DNA of 64,000 nucleotides. Origin: Kribbella sandramycini (lineage in GTDB: Bacteria > Actinomycetota > Actinomycetes > Propionibacteriales > Kribbellaceae). Below, piece after piece: positions 7,203-15,121 of the stretch. The DNA lies in the NCBI RefSeq assembly GCF_013131805.1, contig NZ_JABJRC010000006.1:186001-250000 (forward strand), written 5' to 3'. Within the stretch, counting starts at the first letter, position 1. Each line of letters begins with the position of its first letter. The notes under the pieces are model-generated. The model made no database searches, had not been told where the DNA came from, and saw only the letters and a program-made list of their open reading frames with translations. A program made the position numbers and the translations under genes.

Positions 7203-7361
7203 TCAGGCCTTGCCGAGGATCCGGTTCAGGTTCGTACCGCACTCGGGGCACTTGGCCTTCGCCATGCGCGTGCCCTTGTCGTTGACCTTGACCTCGCCGT
7301 CGGCGGTGCGCTTGGCCTTGCACTTGACGCAGTAGAACTCGCCGCTCCAGGTCTCTGCCAT
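7203..7361 (-). CDS. DUF5679 family small zinc-finger protein (52 aa)
   Basis: Reading the minus strand from ATG at 7361 to TGA at 7203-7205 gives a 52-residue protein beginning MAETWSGEFYCVKCKAK and ending CGTNLNRILGKA. Two CxxC pairs (C11/C14 and C39/C42) form a zinc-ribbon. This matches the DUF5679 family, which is widespread in actinobacteria and of unknown function. An AAGGAG ribosome site lies 10 nt upstream of the start. A strong terminator follows. It is probably monocistronic. Confidence 0.85.
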   Translation of the reverse strand: MAETWSGEFYCVKCKAKRTADGEVKVNDKGTRMAKAKCPECGTNLNRILGKA

Positions 7362-7678
7362 GAGGGCCCTCTCCTTGCTCTGAAATCAGCCCGGGGTTGT
7401 CACCGGACCAGTCGTGGATGCTAACGGCAGACCGTCCTGCCGTAGGCCGTTCGGCCCAATCGGGATTCACCCTACGGCCTTCTGAGCCGTGCTCAAGTCC
7501 ATCGACTCGCTCGGCCCCGCCTGGGAAAACCCTTACCGTCGATCGGGCCGGCACGGAACAGGCTCCCGGTGATCCGCCGCCGGAACCACTCGGCTTCCCC
7601 TCCGAGTGGCTCCGATCGCGGTCCGGGAGCCTGTTGACGTCGACGCTAGAAGGCGCCGCCGTCCGAGGCAAGGGGCGG

Positions 7679-7698
7679 TTGTCCACCCCTGTGGATAA
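7679..7698. promoter_or_regulatory. Inverted pair of DnaA-box-like sequences
   Basis: TTGTCCACC (7679-7687) and TGTGGATAA (7690-7698; its reverse complement TTATCCACA is the perfect DnaA-box consensus) face each other 2 bp apart. Looser TGTGGA-containing matches follow at 7735-7741 and 7824-7830. The surrounding 7362-7870 holds no credible gene and must contain promoters for the flanking divergent genes. Confidence 0.45.
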
Positions 7699-7870
7699 CT
7701 CTGTGCGCAACCTGTGGGCCGCGCCGCCCGGCGCTGTGGACCGGCGGGGGAACACGGTGTGAACAACCGTCGGCGCCGGAGTCGCGATCTGGCGTCTGAC
7801 CTGCGAAAACGTCTGTGCACAGGATGTGGACCCAAGAAAGTTGTCGGATTCGGGAGGTAGTTTTTCCCTC

Positions 7871-8407
7871 ATGGCCGATTCCCCGCCGCGCCCGATCCCG
7901 CCGTACGTCGACATCCGCCGCAGCAAGCGGCGCAAGCGGACCGTGAGCGCCTACCGGGACGGCGAGCGGGTGATCGTGCTGATGCCCGATCGGCTCTCCG
8001 CGGCCGAGGAGGCGCGCTGGGTGGAGACCATGTTGGCGCGGCTGGACAAGCAGCGCAGCAGATCCCGCGTGTCGGACGAAAAATTGTTGGCCAGAGCACA
8101 CGAACTCGCGTGTCGTCACCTCCCCGAAGTGCCCGAACCTGCGTCCGTGAGGTGGGTTTCGAACCAAAACAGACGGTGGGGTTCCTGTACTCCGGCGGAC
8201 CGGTCGATCCGGTTGTCGGCCCGGTTGCAGTCGATGCCGGCCTGGGTCGTGGACTACGTGCTGGTCCACGAGTTGGCCCATCTGATCGAACCGGCCCACA
8301 ACGCCGCCTTCTGGGCGCTGGTGCATCGCTACCCCAAGGCCGAGCGGGCCGAGGGCTACCTCGAGGGTGTCTCGGCCGCCTCCTCGCTGGACCTCGAGGA
8401 GTTCTGA
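7871..8407 (+). CDS. YgjP/WSS-type (M48-like) metal-dependent hydrolase
   Basis: 178-residue protein of the YgjP-like metallopeptidase family (DUF45). The zinc site is visible as HELAH in VLVHELAHLIEP, with a third ligand candidate in the downstream AHNAAFWALV segment; the upstream RRWGSCTPADRSIRL strand is the family's 'WGSC' signature. It starts at ATG 7871 with GGGAGG at 7852-7857, a slightly long spacing. It is soluble, with no signal peptide. The cellular substrate of this family is unknown. It is divergent from DUF5679, with 509 bp between them. Confidence 0.88.
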   Translation: MADSPPRPIPPYVDIRRSKRRKRTVSAYRDGERVIVLMPDRLSAAEEARWVETMLARLDKQRSRSRVSDEKLLARAHELACRHLPEVPEPASVRWVSNQNRRWGSCTPADRSIRLSARLQSMPAWVVDYVLVHELAHLIEPAHNAAFWALVHRYPKAERAEGYLEGVSAASSLDLEEF

Positions 8408-8594
8408 CCGGACGCGGTCGTTCGATTACTCATCGTGACGATCGGGGGTTGGGGTAGGGCTACCCCCAGGGTCGCGTCGGGTGCTTCCTCCATGGTTCCG
8501 GCGGTCGCCGCGCGGGAGGCTTTTGAGCCGTAGCCAGCGCCACGCCAGGTGCGCTGGGTGGGGCGTCGAAGCGGCGCAGAGGGGCAGGGCGGGT

Positions 8595-10787
8595 ATGTCC
8601 AAGGGACAGATCACGGTACGCGCGGCGCGCTGGAGCGCCACGCACCCGTGGCGGGCGATCGGGATGTGGGTGGTCCTCGTGGTCGCCTGTTTCGCGATCG
8701 GCGCGGCGACCGGTACGAAGAAGTCGGACAGCAACGGCGACATCGGCGAGGTGACCCGCTCCGAGCAGATCGTCAAGGACGGGCAGTTCGCCGATCCGGA
8801 TGTGGAGAGCGTGCTGATCACGGCGCCGTCCGGGCAGCTCGACCAGACCAAGGCCGGCCAGGCGGCTGCGACGGTGAGCGAGCGGATGCGCGCCCTCGGT
8901 GGGGTCGCGGACGTCGCGCAGCCGATGCCGTCGCCGAACAAGGACGCGCTGATCGTCCGCGTGACGCTGAAGGAGGGCGGCGGCGAGGACAAGGAGCGGG
9001 TGCAGCCGCTGCTGGATGCGACCGCCGACGTCCAGAAGCAGTACCCGGATCTCCGCATCGAGGAGGTCGGCGGGCTGTCCATCGGGCAGGCGCTGCAGGA
9101 GACCCTCGGCGAGGACTTCAAGCGCGCGGAGATGTTCAGCCTGCCGATCACGCTGGCGATCCTGCTGATCGCGTTCGGCGCGCTGATCGCCGCGGCGGTG
9201 CCGCTGCTGCTCGCGCTGTCGGCCGTCGCCGCCGCGATCGGGCTCTCGGCCGCGGCCTCGCAGTTGGTCCCCGCGGTGGACGCCGTGAACAGCGTCATCC
9301 TGCTGATCGGGATGGCGGTCGGCGTCGACTACTCGCTGTTCTACCTGCGCCGCGAGCGTGAGGAGCGGGCCAAGGGCCGCGGCCACGTCGACGCCGTCGA
9401 GATCGCCGCGGCGACCTCGGGGCACGCGGTCGTCGTCTCCGGTACGGCGGTGATCATTTCGATGGCCGGGCTGTTCCTCGCCCGGGACACCGTGTTCTCG
9501 TCGTTCGCGGTCGGCTCGATCCTGGTCGTCGCGGTTGCCGTCATCGGCTCGCTGACCGTGCTGCCCGCCGTCCTGGCGAAGCTCGGCCGCTGGGTCGACA
9601 AGCCGCGGATCCCGCTGGTCTGGCGGCTGACCGCCGGCAAGTCGGAGCCGAAGTTCTGGCCGACCGTGCTGAAGCCCGCGCTGAAGCACCCGATCGCCAC
9701 GCTGCTGGTCGCCGTCGTCGCGCTGCTCGCCGTCGCGTCGCCGGCGCTGGGAATGACGCTCAAGTTCCCCGGCACCGAGGACCTGCCGCGGACGACGCCC
9801 GTCATGCAGGCCTACGACCGGCTGACCGCGGCCTTCCCGAGCACGGGAACGAGCCACCAGATCGCCGTCAAGGCCCCGGCCGGCCAGGCGCCCGCGGTCA
9901 AGGCCGCGCTCGCCGAGCTGGTACAGCGCACCAAGAGCGACAAGCTGTTCGCCCAGGACGGTCTGCAGGAGCCGCGCGTCTCCAAGGACGGCACGGTCGC
10001 CACCCTCGAGGTCGCGACGCCGTTCGACGGCGGGAGCGACGAAGCGCGCGGCTCACTCACCAAACTGCGCACCGAGCTGATGCCGCAGACCGTCGGCAAG
10101 GTGACCGGCGTCGAGTACGCCGTCGGCGGCTTCGTCGCCGCGGACGTCGACTACGCCGCCCACACCAAGTCGAAACTGCCGCTGGTGATCGGCTTCGTCC
10201 TGCTGCTGACGATGATCGTGATGATGGTGACCTTCCGCTCGGTCGTCGTCGCCCTCACCGCCATCGGCCTCAACCTGCTCAGCGCGGGCGCGGCGTACGG
10301 CGTCGTCACCGCGGTCTTCCAGAACACCTGGGCCGAAGGCATCCTCGACTTCCGCTCGAACGGCGCCGTCGTCTCCTGGCTCCCGCTGTTCCTCTTCGTC
10401 GTCCTCTTCGGCCTCTCGATGGACTACCACGTCTTCGTCGTCAGCCGGATCCGCGAAGCGGTCCTCCGCGGCGTCCCCACCAAACAGGCCGTCGCCGAAG
10501 GCATCACCGGCTCCGCCGGCGTCGTCACCAGCGCCGCCGCCGTCATGATCGGCGTCTTTGCGGTCTTCGCCACCCTCAGCACGCTCGACATGAAACAGCT
10601 CGGCGTCGGCCTCGCCGTCGCCATCCTCATCGACGCCACCATCATCCGCGCCGTGGTCCTCCCCAGCGCGATGATCCTCCTCGGCGACGCCAACTGGTGG
10701 GCCCCGCGCTGGCTCCGCCCCCGCCCCGCCAAACACGCCGCCACCCCCACCCCGGACCCCGACCGCGAACTGACCCCAGTCGGCTGA
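8595..10787 (+). CDS. MMPL/RND-superfamily membrane transporter
   Basis: 730-residue exporter with the duplicated RND layout: TM1 (WRAIGMWVVLVVACFAIGAA), a periplasmic loop, five clustered TM helices, a second loop and five more helices. The paired proton-relay motifs GxxxDY occur in both halves: GMAVGVDYSLFYLRRERE and LFGLSMDYHVFVVSRIRE. Members export lipids, siderophores or drugs using proton motive force. ATG at 8595 is chosen because the hydrophobic TM1 begins about 20 residues later, whereas an upstream in-frame start would add an unconvincing basic tail. No adjacent biosynthetic gene identifies the substrate. It ends at a strong shared hairpin. Confidence 0.9.
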   Translation: MSKGQITVRAARWSATHPWRAIGMWVVLVVACFAIGAATGTKKSDSNGDIGEVTRSEQIVKDGQFADPDVESVLITAPSGQLDQTKAGQAAATVSERMRALGGVADVAQPMPSPNKDALIVRVTLKEGGGEDKERVQPLLDATADVQKQYPDLRIEEVGGLSIGQALQETLGEDFKRAEMFSLPITLAILLIAFGALIAAAVPLLLALSAVAAAIGLSAAASQLVPAVDAVNSVILLIGMAVGVDYSLFYLRREREERAKGRGHVDAVEIAAATSGHAVVVSGTAVIISMAGLFLARDTVFSSFAVGSILVVAVAVIGSLTVLPAVLAKLGRWVDKPRIPLVWRLTAGKSEPKFWPTVLKPALKHPIATLLVAVVALLAVASPALGMTLKFPGTEDLPRTTPVMQAYDRLTAAFPSTGTSHQIAVKAPAGQAPAVKAALAELVQRTKSDKLFAQDGLQEPRVSKDGTVATLEVATPFDGGSDEARGSLTKLRTELMPQTVGKVTGVEYAVGGFVAADVDYAAHTKSKLPLVIGFVLLLTMIVMMVTFRSVVVALTAIGLNLLSAGAAYGVVTAVFQNTWAEGILDFRSNGAVVSWLPLFLFVVLFGLSMDYHVFVVSRIREAVLRGVPTKQAVAEGITGSAGVVTSAAAVMIGVFAVFATLSTLDMKQLGVGLAVAILIDATIIRAVVLPSAMILLGDANWWAPRWLRPRPAKHAATPTPDPDRELTPVG

Positions 10788-10797
10788 CGGAGTTGTC

Positions 10798-10836
10798 GCG
10801 CGGGCAGATCACTCGACCTGAGTGATCTGCCCGCGC
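10798..10836. terminator. Bidirectional 16-bp hairpin terminator
   Basis: GCGCGGGCAGATCACT (10798-10813) pairs perfectly with AGTGATCTGCCCGCGC (10821-10836), loop 7 nt. It sits between the convergent MMPL and TPR-regulator genes, and its right arm codes the last residues of the regulator (IleThrGln region before the stop at 10809). Confidence 0.85.
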
Positions 10837-12770
10837 TGGCCGGTGGCGGCCGGATCGCTGAGCTCGATGCGCAGCAGTTCGGCTTCCGGCTGGCCGAGCT
10901 GGGTGTAGAGCGCGATCGCACGCTGGTAGTGCTGATGCGCCCGAGCCGAGAGACCAAGGGCGCGGTGGGCCGCGCCAAGACCGGCCTGAGCGCGAGCTTG
11001 CTGGTAGGGATCCCCGATCGTGACAGCGATCAGATTGGCCGCGCTGTGCTGATCGATCGCCGAGGTCGTCCGGCCGGCGGCTCGCTCGGTGGCTGCGAGG
11101 CCGTTGAGGACCGACGCCTCGCCGGCCTGTTCACCGGTTTCGCAGCAAATCGCCAAGGCTTCCCGGTAGAGCTTGGCGGCCGCATCGAGTTCGCCGAGCT
11201 GGTGCGAGATTTCGCCGAGGTTGTCCAGCGTCGTCGCCTCATCGCTGCAGTCGCCGGTCTGCCGGTAGAGGACCAGAGCCCGCTGGTGATGCCCGACGGC
11301 TGCCTTGTAGCGGCCCAACCGGACGTTGGCGATGCCCAGGTTGTGCAGTGCATGTGCCTGACCGGCGCTGTTCCCGTCCCGGTAGTACAAGCGCAGCGCG
11401 TGCTGCAGATGCTCTGCCGCCGACTTGTACATACCGAGCTGTGAATGCGTCGCACCCAGGCTGGTCAGAGCCAGCGCCTGCTGGTCCAGCTCCCCGCTTT
11501 GTACGGCGGCGTCGTACGCATGGGTGTGCCCCGGCCAGCCGTGGTCAGCTGCATGCGTCGCCGCGGCCACCAGGTTGAGCCGTTCGGTGTCCAGCCAGCT
11601 GCGGGCTGCGGCGGAGTCGTGGACGGAAGGGCTCGGACCGACCGGCGGACCGATGCGGGGCCGGTTCTCCGCTTCGGCGGGATGCAGGGTGTCCATCGCC
11701 GCTGCAGCGACGGCCAGGTAGTGATCCAGCAGCCGGGCGAGCGCCGTACGCCGATCGGTAGGACGTTCTTCCTCGGTAGCGCGAATTCCCGCGTACGCGC
11801 GGACCAGGTCATGGAAGGTGTAGAGACCGGGTGCCGTCAGCTCGAGCATGTGATCGCCGTGCAGTTGGCGGACGGCGGTCTCGGTCGGTTCCAGGTCGGT
11901 GCCGCACATCGCGGCGGCCGCGCAGGCGTCGAAGTCCTCACCGGGGTGCTGGGCGAGGAGCCGCAGGAGCCGTTGCCGATCGGCGGGCAGTTGCTGGTAG
12001 GAGACATCGAGTGCGAGTTCGACACCGCTGTCGAGGCGGTCGGCGCGACAGCGTTCGTCGAGGCGTTCGGCATGGTCGGTCAGTGTCCAGCCGGAGCTGG
12101 CGCGGATCGCCCCGGCCACCAGACCGAGAGCGAGCGGAAGGAAACCGCAGCGTGCGGCGATCCGGTCTGCCGCGCGTGGATCGGTTCCGGCCGGGATGTC
12201 GCCCAGAGCCTGGATGAGGAAGGCGCGGGCCTCATCGGGCCGGAACACGTCCACGGCCAGATGGGTCGAGCCCTGCAGTCCGGCCATGCCCTCGATCGCC
12301 GTGATGACCACGGGCGATCCCGATCGTCGTCCGGACTCGACCGCGTCCCGCAGCTGCTCCCATTCGGCCGTGCGCCCGGTGAACTCCGCCAACTGCTCGG
12401 GCAGCTCACCCAACACCTGCACCTGAGCCGCGGCCTGGGTCTCGCCGGAGATGACCCGGAACACCTGGCGCCAATGGGCCACGTACGCCGGATCGTCGTG
12501 CATCGCCCCCACGATGGCCAGCGTCAGTTCGGTGTTCAGGCGCCGACGTCCGGATCGGAAACAATCGGCAACCGTCGTCCGCCGCGCCAGCTCGGACGCC
12601 GGCCGGCCCGCCGCGCGCCACGCCTGGTTGATCCGCTGCGTGATCACCTCGTACGACGGAGCGCCGGCCCAAACCTTCAACGCCCGCAACACCTCGACGA
12701 GCTCCTCGACCGTGCTGCTCCGCCCCGGATCAGGCGGCCCCGCCGACGCCGCAACAGAGCTCCTCGCCAT
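10809..12770 (-). CDS. HTH-TPR regulator of the NB-ARC type with the NTPase core missing
   Basis: 653 residues counted from ATG at 12770 (AAAGG ribosome site; the frame is open to a GTG at 12827). The N-terminal ~100 residues resemble the XRE-like helix-turn-helix that precedes STAND ATPases in actinobacteria. The middle keeps the entry strand ITAIEGMAG of the NB-ARC domain, but jumps directly to LQGSTHLAVDVFRPDEARAF, which normally follows ~110 residues later, so P-loop and Walker B are absent. The winged-helix/ARC2 region (SYQQLPADRQRLLRLL) and at least six TPRs (from ~430 to the end) remain. The frame is intact, so it may be a working non-ATPase adaptor, a decaying gene or an assembly collapse. 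Confidence 0.8.
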   Translation of the reverse strand: MARSSVAASAGPPDPGRSSTVEELVEVLRALKVWAGAPSYEVITQRINQAWRAAGRPASELARRTTVADCFRSGRRRLNTELTLAIVGAMHDDPAYVAHWRQVFRVISGETQAAAQVQVLGELPEQLAEFTGRTAEWEQLRDAVESGRRSGSPVVITAIEGMAGLQGSTHLAVDVFRPDEARAFLIQALGDIPAGTDPRAADRIAARCGFLPLALGLVAGAIRASSGWTLTDHAERLDERCRADRLDSGVELALDVSYQQLPADRQRLLRLLAQHPGEDFDACAAAAMCGTDLEPTETAVRQLHGDHMLELTAPGLYTFHDLVRAYAGIRATEEERPTDRRTALARLLDHYLAVAAAAMDTLHPAEAENRPRIGPPVGPSPSVHDSAAARSWLDTERLNLVAAATHAADHGWPGHTHAYDAAVQSGELDQQALALTSLGATHSQLGMYKSAAEHLQHALRLYYRDGNSAGQAHALHNLGIANVRLGRYKAAVGHHQRALVLYRQTGDCSDEATTLDNLGEISHQLGELDAAAKLYREALAICCETGEQAGEASVLNGLAATERAAGRTTSAIDQHSAANLIAVTIGDPYQQARAQAGLGAAHRALGLSARAHQHYQRAIALYTQLGQPEAELLRIELSDPAATGQRGQITQVE

Positions 12771-12857
12771 CGCTGCCGCAACCTTTCGACGCCCCCCAGC
12801 CGAGCAGACCACTCTAGATTCCGCCACCCACCCTGACCACCCCGATTTCGACCTCCG

Positions 12858-13331
12858 TCAGCTCAGGTTGTAGTGCATGTCGTAGTTGGGGATGAGAACG
12901 CCGCGGATCTGGTTGGCCGGGTTCTCGCGGGTGACGGTGAAGCCGAGGGCTTCGAAGGCCGGGCGGGCGGTACGGCTGGCGTGCGTCACGAGGTGGGTGA
13001 GGCCGTGGGCGGCGGCTTCGTGCTGGATCTTCTCGACGAGGAGCCGGGCGATGCCGTGGCCGCCATGGCCGGGGTGGACGAAGAGCATGTCGAGGACGCC
13101 GTCGGCGGTGAAGTCGCTGAAGCCGGCGACCTCGTCGTTCACGCAGGCCACCCAGGTGTTGGCCGCCGCCCGGCGGGCCGCCCACTCCTCGGCGTCCACC
13201 TCGTCCGGCGCCCAGGCGCGGACTTGTTCTTCGGTGTAGTCGCGAGCTGCAGTACGCCGAACCGCCGCGTAGTAGACCTGCCAGGTCGGAACGGCGTCGG
13301 CCGGTGTGTACGGGCGCAGTGTGATCGGCAT
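12858..13331 (-). CDS. GNAT-family N-acetyltransferase
   Basis: 157-residue GNAT protein. The acetyl-CoA pyrophosphate-binding motif A is visible as MLFVHPGHGGHGIARLLVE (V-x-P-x-x-x-G-x-G-x-A), preceded by the strands of motif D/C, and an EALGFTVTRE motif B follows. The substrate is unknown; this subgroup is usually annotated as a general acetyltransferase. It lies between the TPR regulator and the CGNR regulator on the same strand, with gaps of 87 and 22 bp, and could share a transcript with the latter. Confidence 0.88.
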   Translation of the reverse strand: MPITLRPYTPADAVPTWQVYYAAVRRTAARDYTEEQVRAWAPDEVDAEEWAARRAAANTWVACVNDEVAGFSDFTADGVLDMLFVHPGHGGHGIARLLVEKIQHEAAAHGLTHLVTHASRTARPAFEALGFTVTRENPANQIRGVLIPNYDMHYNLS

Positions 13332-13353
13332 GGTTCCCGACCTTAGGCAGCGA

Positions 13354-13929
13354 TCAGGTCGATTGGCGGGCTCGGTGGGTGGCGGCTTTGACTCGGCTTT
13401 GGCATTGGGGGGAGTGGAAGCGGCGCTGGGCGTTCTTGGAGGTGTCGACGAAGACCCGGTCGCAGGCGGGGGCGGCGCAGACGCCTAGGCGGCCGGCGAG
13501 GTTGCTGCCGACGGCGAGGGCGAGGCCGGCGGCGCAGCCGGCGGCCCAGCCGTTGACGAGGGTGTCGTCGGGGCCGTGGAAGTGCAGGCTCCAGCCGTCG
13601 GCGCGGCGGTCGAGTTGGGGGCGGGCGTTGGTGTCGAGGAGAAGGGCGTTGATCTCGGCGGCGGCGCGGTCGAGCTCACCGGCCTGGGCGGATTCGAAGA
13701 CGATCCGCATCCGCGCCGCGAGGGTCGCGAGTCGCCGCGCGTCCTTCGGCTGGACGGCGGGCTGCGGGTAGCCGATCGCGGCCAGCGCGTCGGCCACGGC
13801 CTGCGCCTCGTCGGTCGGCATCGGGTAGGGCGTGCCCCCGGCGTACCCGGGGGTCAGCCGGTTCACGTACTCGACCGAGGCGGCCAGCACACTCCGTGCA
13901 TGACTATCAAAAGACACTTGACCAGTCAT
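13354..13929 (-). CDS. ABATE-domain / CGNR zinc-finger putative transcriptional regulator
   Basis: 191 residues from ATG 13929. The N-terminal two thirds form the 'ABATE' stress-response domain (starting TGQVSFDSHARSVLAASVEYVN, with the RMRIVFESA and NALLLDTNARPQL segments). The C-terminal ~45 residues carry the CGNR zinc finger in a variant form: CAAPACDRVFVDTSKN...RRFHSPQCQSR, where CGNR is altered to CQSR. Proteins of this architecture act as DNA-binding regulators. It is divergent from the MFS exporter at 13997 with a 67-bp shared control region, suggesting it regulates that exporter and itself. Confidence 0.85.
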   Translation of the reverse strand: MTGQVSFDSHARSVLAASVEYVNRLTPGYAGGTPYPMPTDEAQAVADALAAIGYPQPAVQPKDARRLATLAARMRIVFESAQAGELDRAAAEINALLLDTNARPQLDRRADGWSLHFHGPDDTLVNGWAAGCAAGLALAVGSNLAGRLGVCAAPACDRVFVDTSKNAQRRFHSPQCQSRVKAATHRARQST

Positions 13930-13987
13930 GCGACTCCTTCGTACGCTCGAACCTGCGTGACTGATCATATCGGTTTAGCCAGTCATG
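13922..13987. promoter_or_regulatory. Repeat CCAGTCATG flanking the divergent promoter region
   Basis: CCAGTCATG occurs at 13922-13930 and 13979-13987, 57 bp apart (centre to centre), each overlapping or touching a gene start. The inverted core TGACTG occurs at 13958-13963. The arrangement suggests operator half-sites for the CGNR-type regulator, which could repress both directions. Confidence 0.4.
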
Positions 13988-13996
13988 GAGGTGCTG

Positions 13997-15121
13997 ATGT
14001 CCCGGACAGTCTGGATCCTCGCCGTGGCCCGTGCGGTGAACCGGGTCGGCGCGTTCTCACTGTCGTTCCTGGCGATCGTGCTGACCGTCGAGTTCGGCGC
14101 CTCGCTGACCACCACCGGCCTGGTCGTCGCCCTCTTCGGCCTGGCGACGATCCCCTCCCGGCTGCTCGGCGGTCAGCTGGCCGACCGGCTCGGCCGCCGC
14201 CGGACGATTGTCCTCGGGCTGGTCGGCTGTGCGGTTGCCCAGCTCTGGGTCGCGCTCAGTACGACGCTCTGGTCCGCGATCGCCGCCGCCGTCCTGCTCG
14301 GGCTGACCTTCGAGATCTTCGAGCCGCCCACCCAAGCCACGGTCGCCGACGCCGTCGAGCCGGCCGCGCGCCCGGCGGCGTACGGGTTGATCGGCGCCGC
14401 GATGGCCGTCGCCGGCGTCCTTGCCGGGCTGCTGGCCGCGGCCGTCAGCCATTGGGATCTGCGCTGGCTCTTCGTCGCCGATGCGCTGTCCTGTTTGGCC
14501 TGCGCGGTCCTGATCGTCTGTGCGCTCCCACCCGACGGACGCCGAAACGCCACCCAGCCCCGCGGAGCGGCCTGGCGCGACCGCCGCCTCCTGCTGCTTC
14601 TCGCCAGCGGCACCGCCTTCGCGACGCTCTACATGCAACTGGTGATCGGCGTCCCGCTGACGTTACTCGAACACGACCTCCCGCAGTCCGGCACGGGCAT
14701 CATCCTGACCGTCTCGGCTGTCACGCTGATCGCCGGCCAGCGCCTGCTCGGCATCCGGCTCGACGACTTCCGCGCGATGGCGGTCGGCTATCTCCTGCTC
14801 ACGATCGGCCTGGTGGTCTGTGCCTTCGCCCAGACCCTCGCCGTCTTCCTGCTCGCGACCGTGTTGTGGAGTCTCGGCGAGATGTTCCTGCTCACCCGCT
14901 ACCTGACCCAGGCCGCCGGGCTCGCCCCGGACGGCGCCCGCGCTCGCTACCTCGCGATCTTCGGCCTCAGCTGGGGTGTCGCCACCACCGTCGCGCCGCT
15001 GATCGTGACCCGGCTGCTCGCGGCCGCCGGGCCCGAAGGACTCTGGCTGCTGAACGCCGCCGTCGCCCTCGCTCTCGCCGCCGCGCAACCCTGGTTCAGG
15101 ACGCGACTGGCTCCAGCCTGA
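13997..15121 (+). CDS. MFS transporter (drug-efflux type)
   Basis: 374-residue major facilitator with about 11-12 predicted TM helices. Motif A between TM2 and TM3 is clear (GGQLADRLGRRRT). ATG 13997 is chosen because GGAGG at 13987-13991 gives ideal spacing; an in-frame ATG at 13985 precedes that ribosome site. It is divergent from the ABATE/CGNR regulator, which favours an inducible efflux pump. The 3' end overlaps the convergent molybdoenzyme gene by 26 nt. Confidence 0.88.
   Translation: MSRTVWILAVARAVNRVGAFSLSFLAIVLTVEFGASLTTTGLVVALFGLATIPSRLLGGQLADRLGRRRTIVLGLVGCAVAQLWVALSTTLWSAIAAAVLLGLTFEIFEPPTQATVADAVEPAARPAAYGLIGAAMAVAGVLAGLLAAAVSHWDLRWLFVADALSCLACAVLIVCALPPDGRRNATQPRGAAWRDRRLLLLLASGTAFATLYMQLVIGVPLTLLEHDLPQSGTGIILTVSAVTLIAGQRLLGIRLDDFRAMAVGYLLLTIGLVVCAFAQTLAVFLLATVLWSLGEMFLLTRYLTQAAGLAPDGARARYLAIFGLSWGVATTVAPLIVTRLLAAAGPEGLWLLNAAVALALAAAQPWFRTRLAPA

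Noticed and set aside
7679-7698. Chromosomal replication origin
   Set aside because: Only one good box pair, no AT-rich unwinding region, and no dnaA, dnaN or gyrase genes adjacent.
7397-7762. 121-codon plus-strand frame between DUF5679 and the M48-like gene
   Set aside because: No ribosome site, no domain and Pro/Ser/Arg-rich composition; the region reads better as intergenic control DNA.
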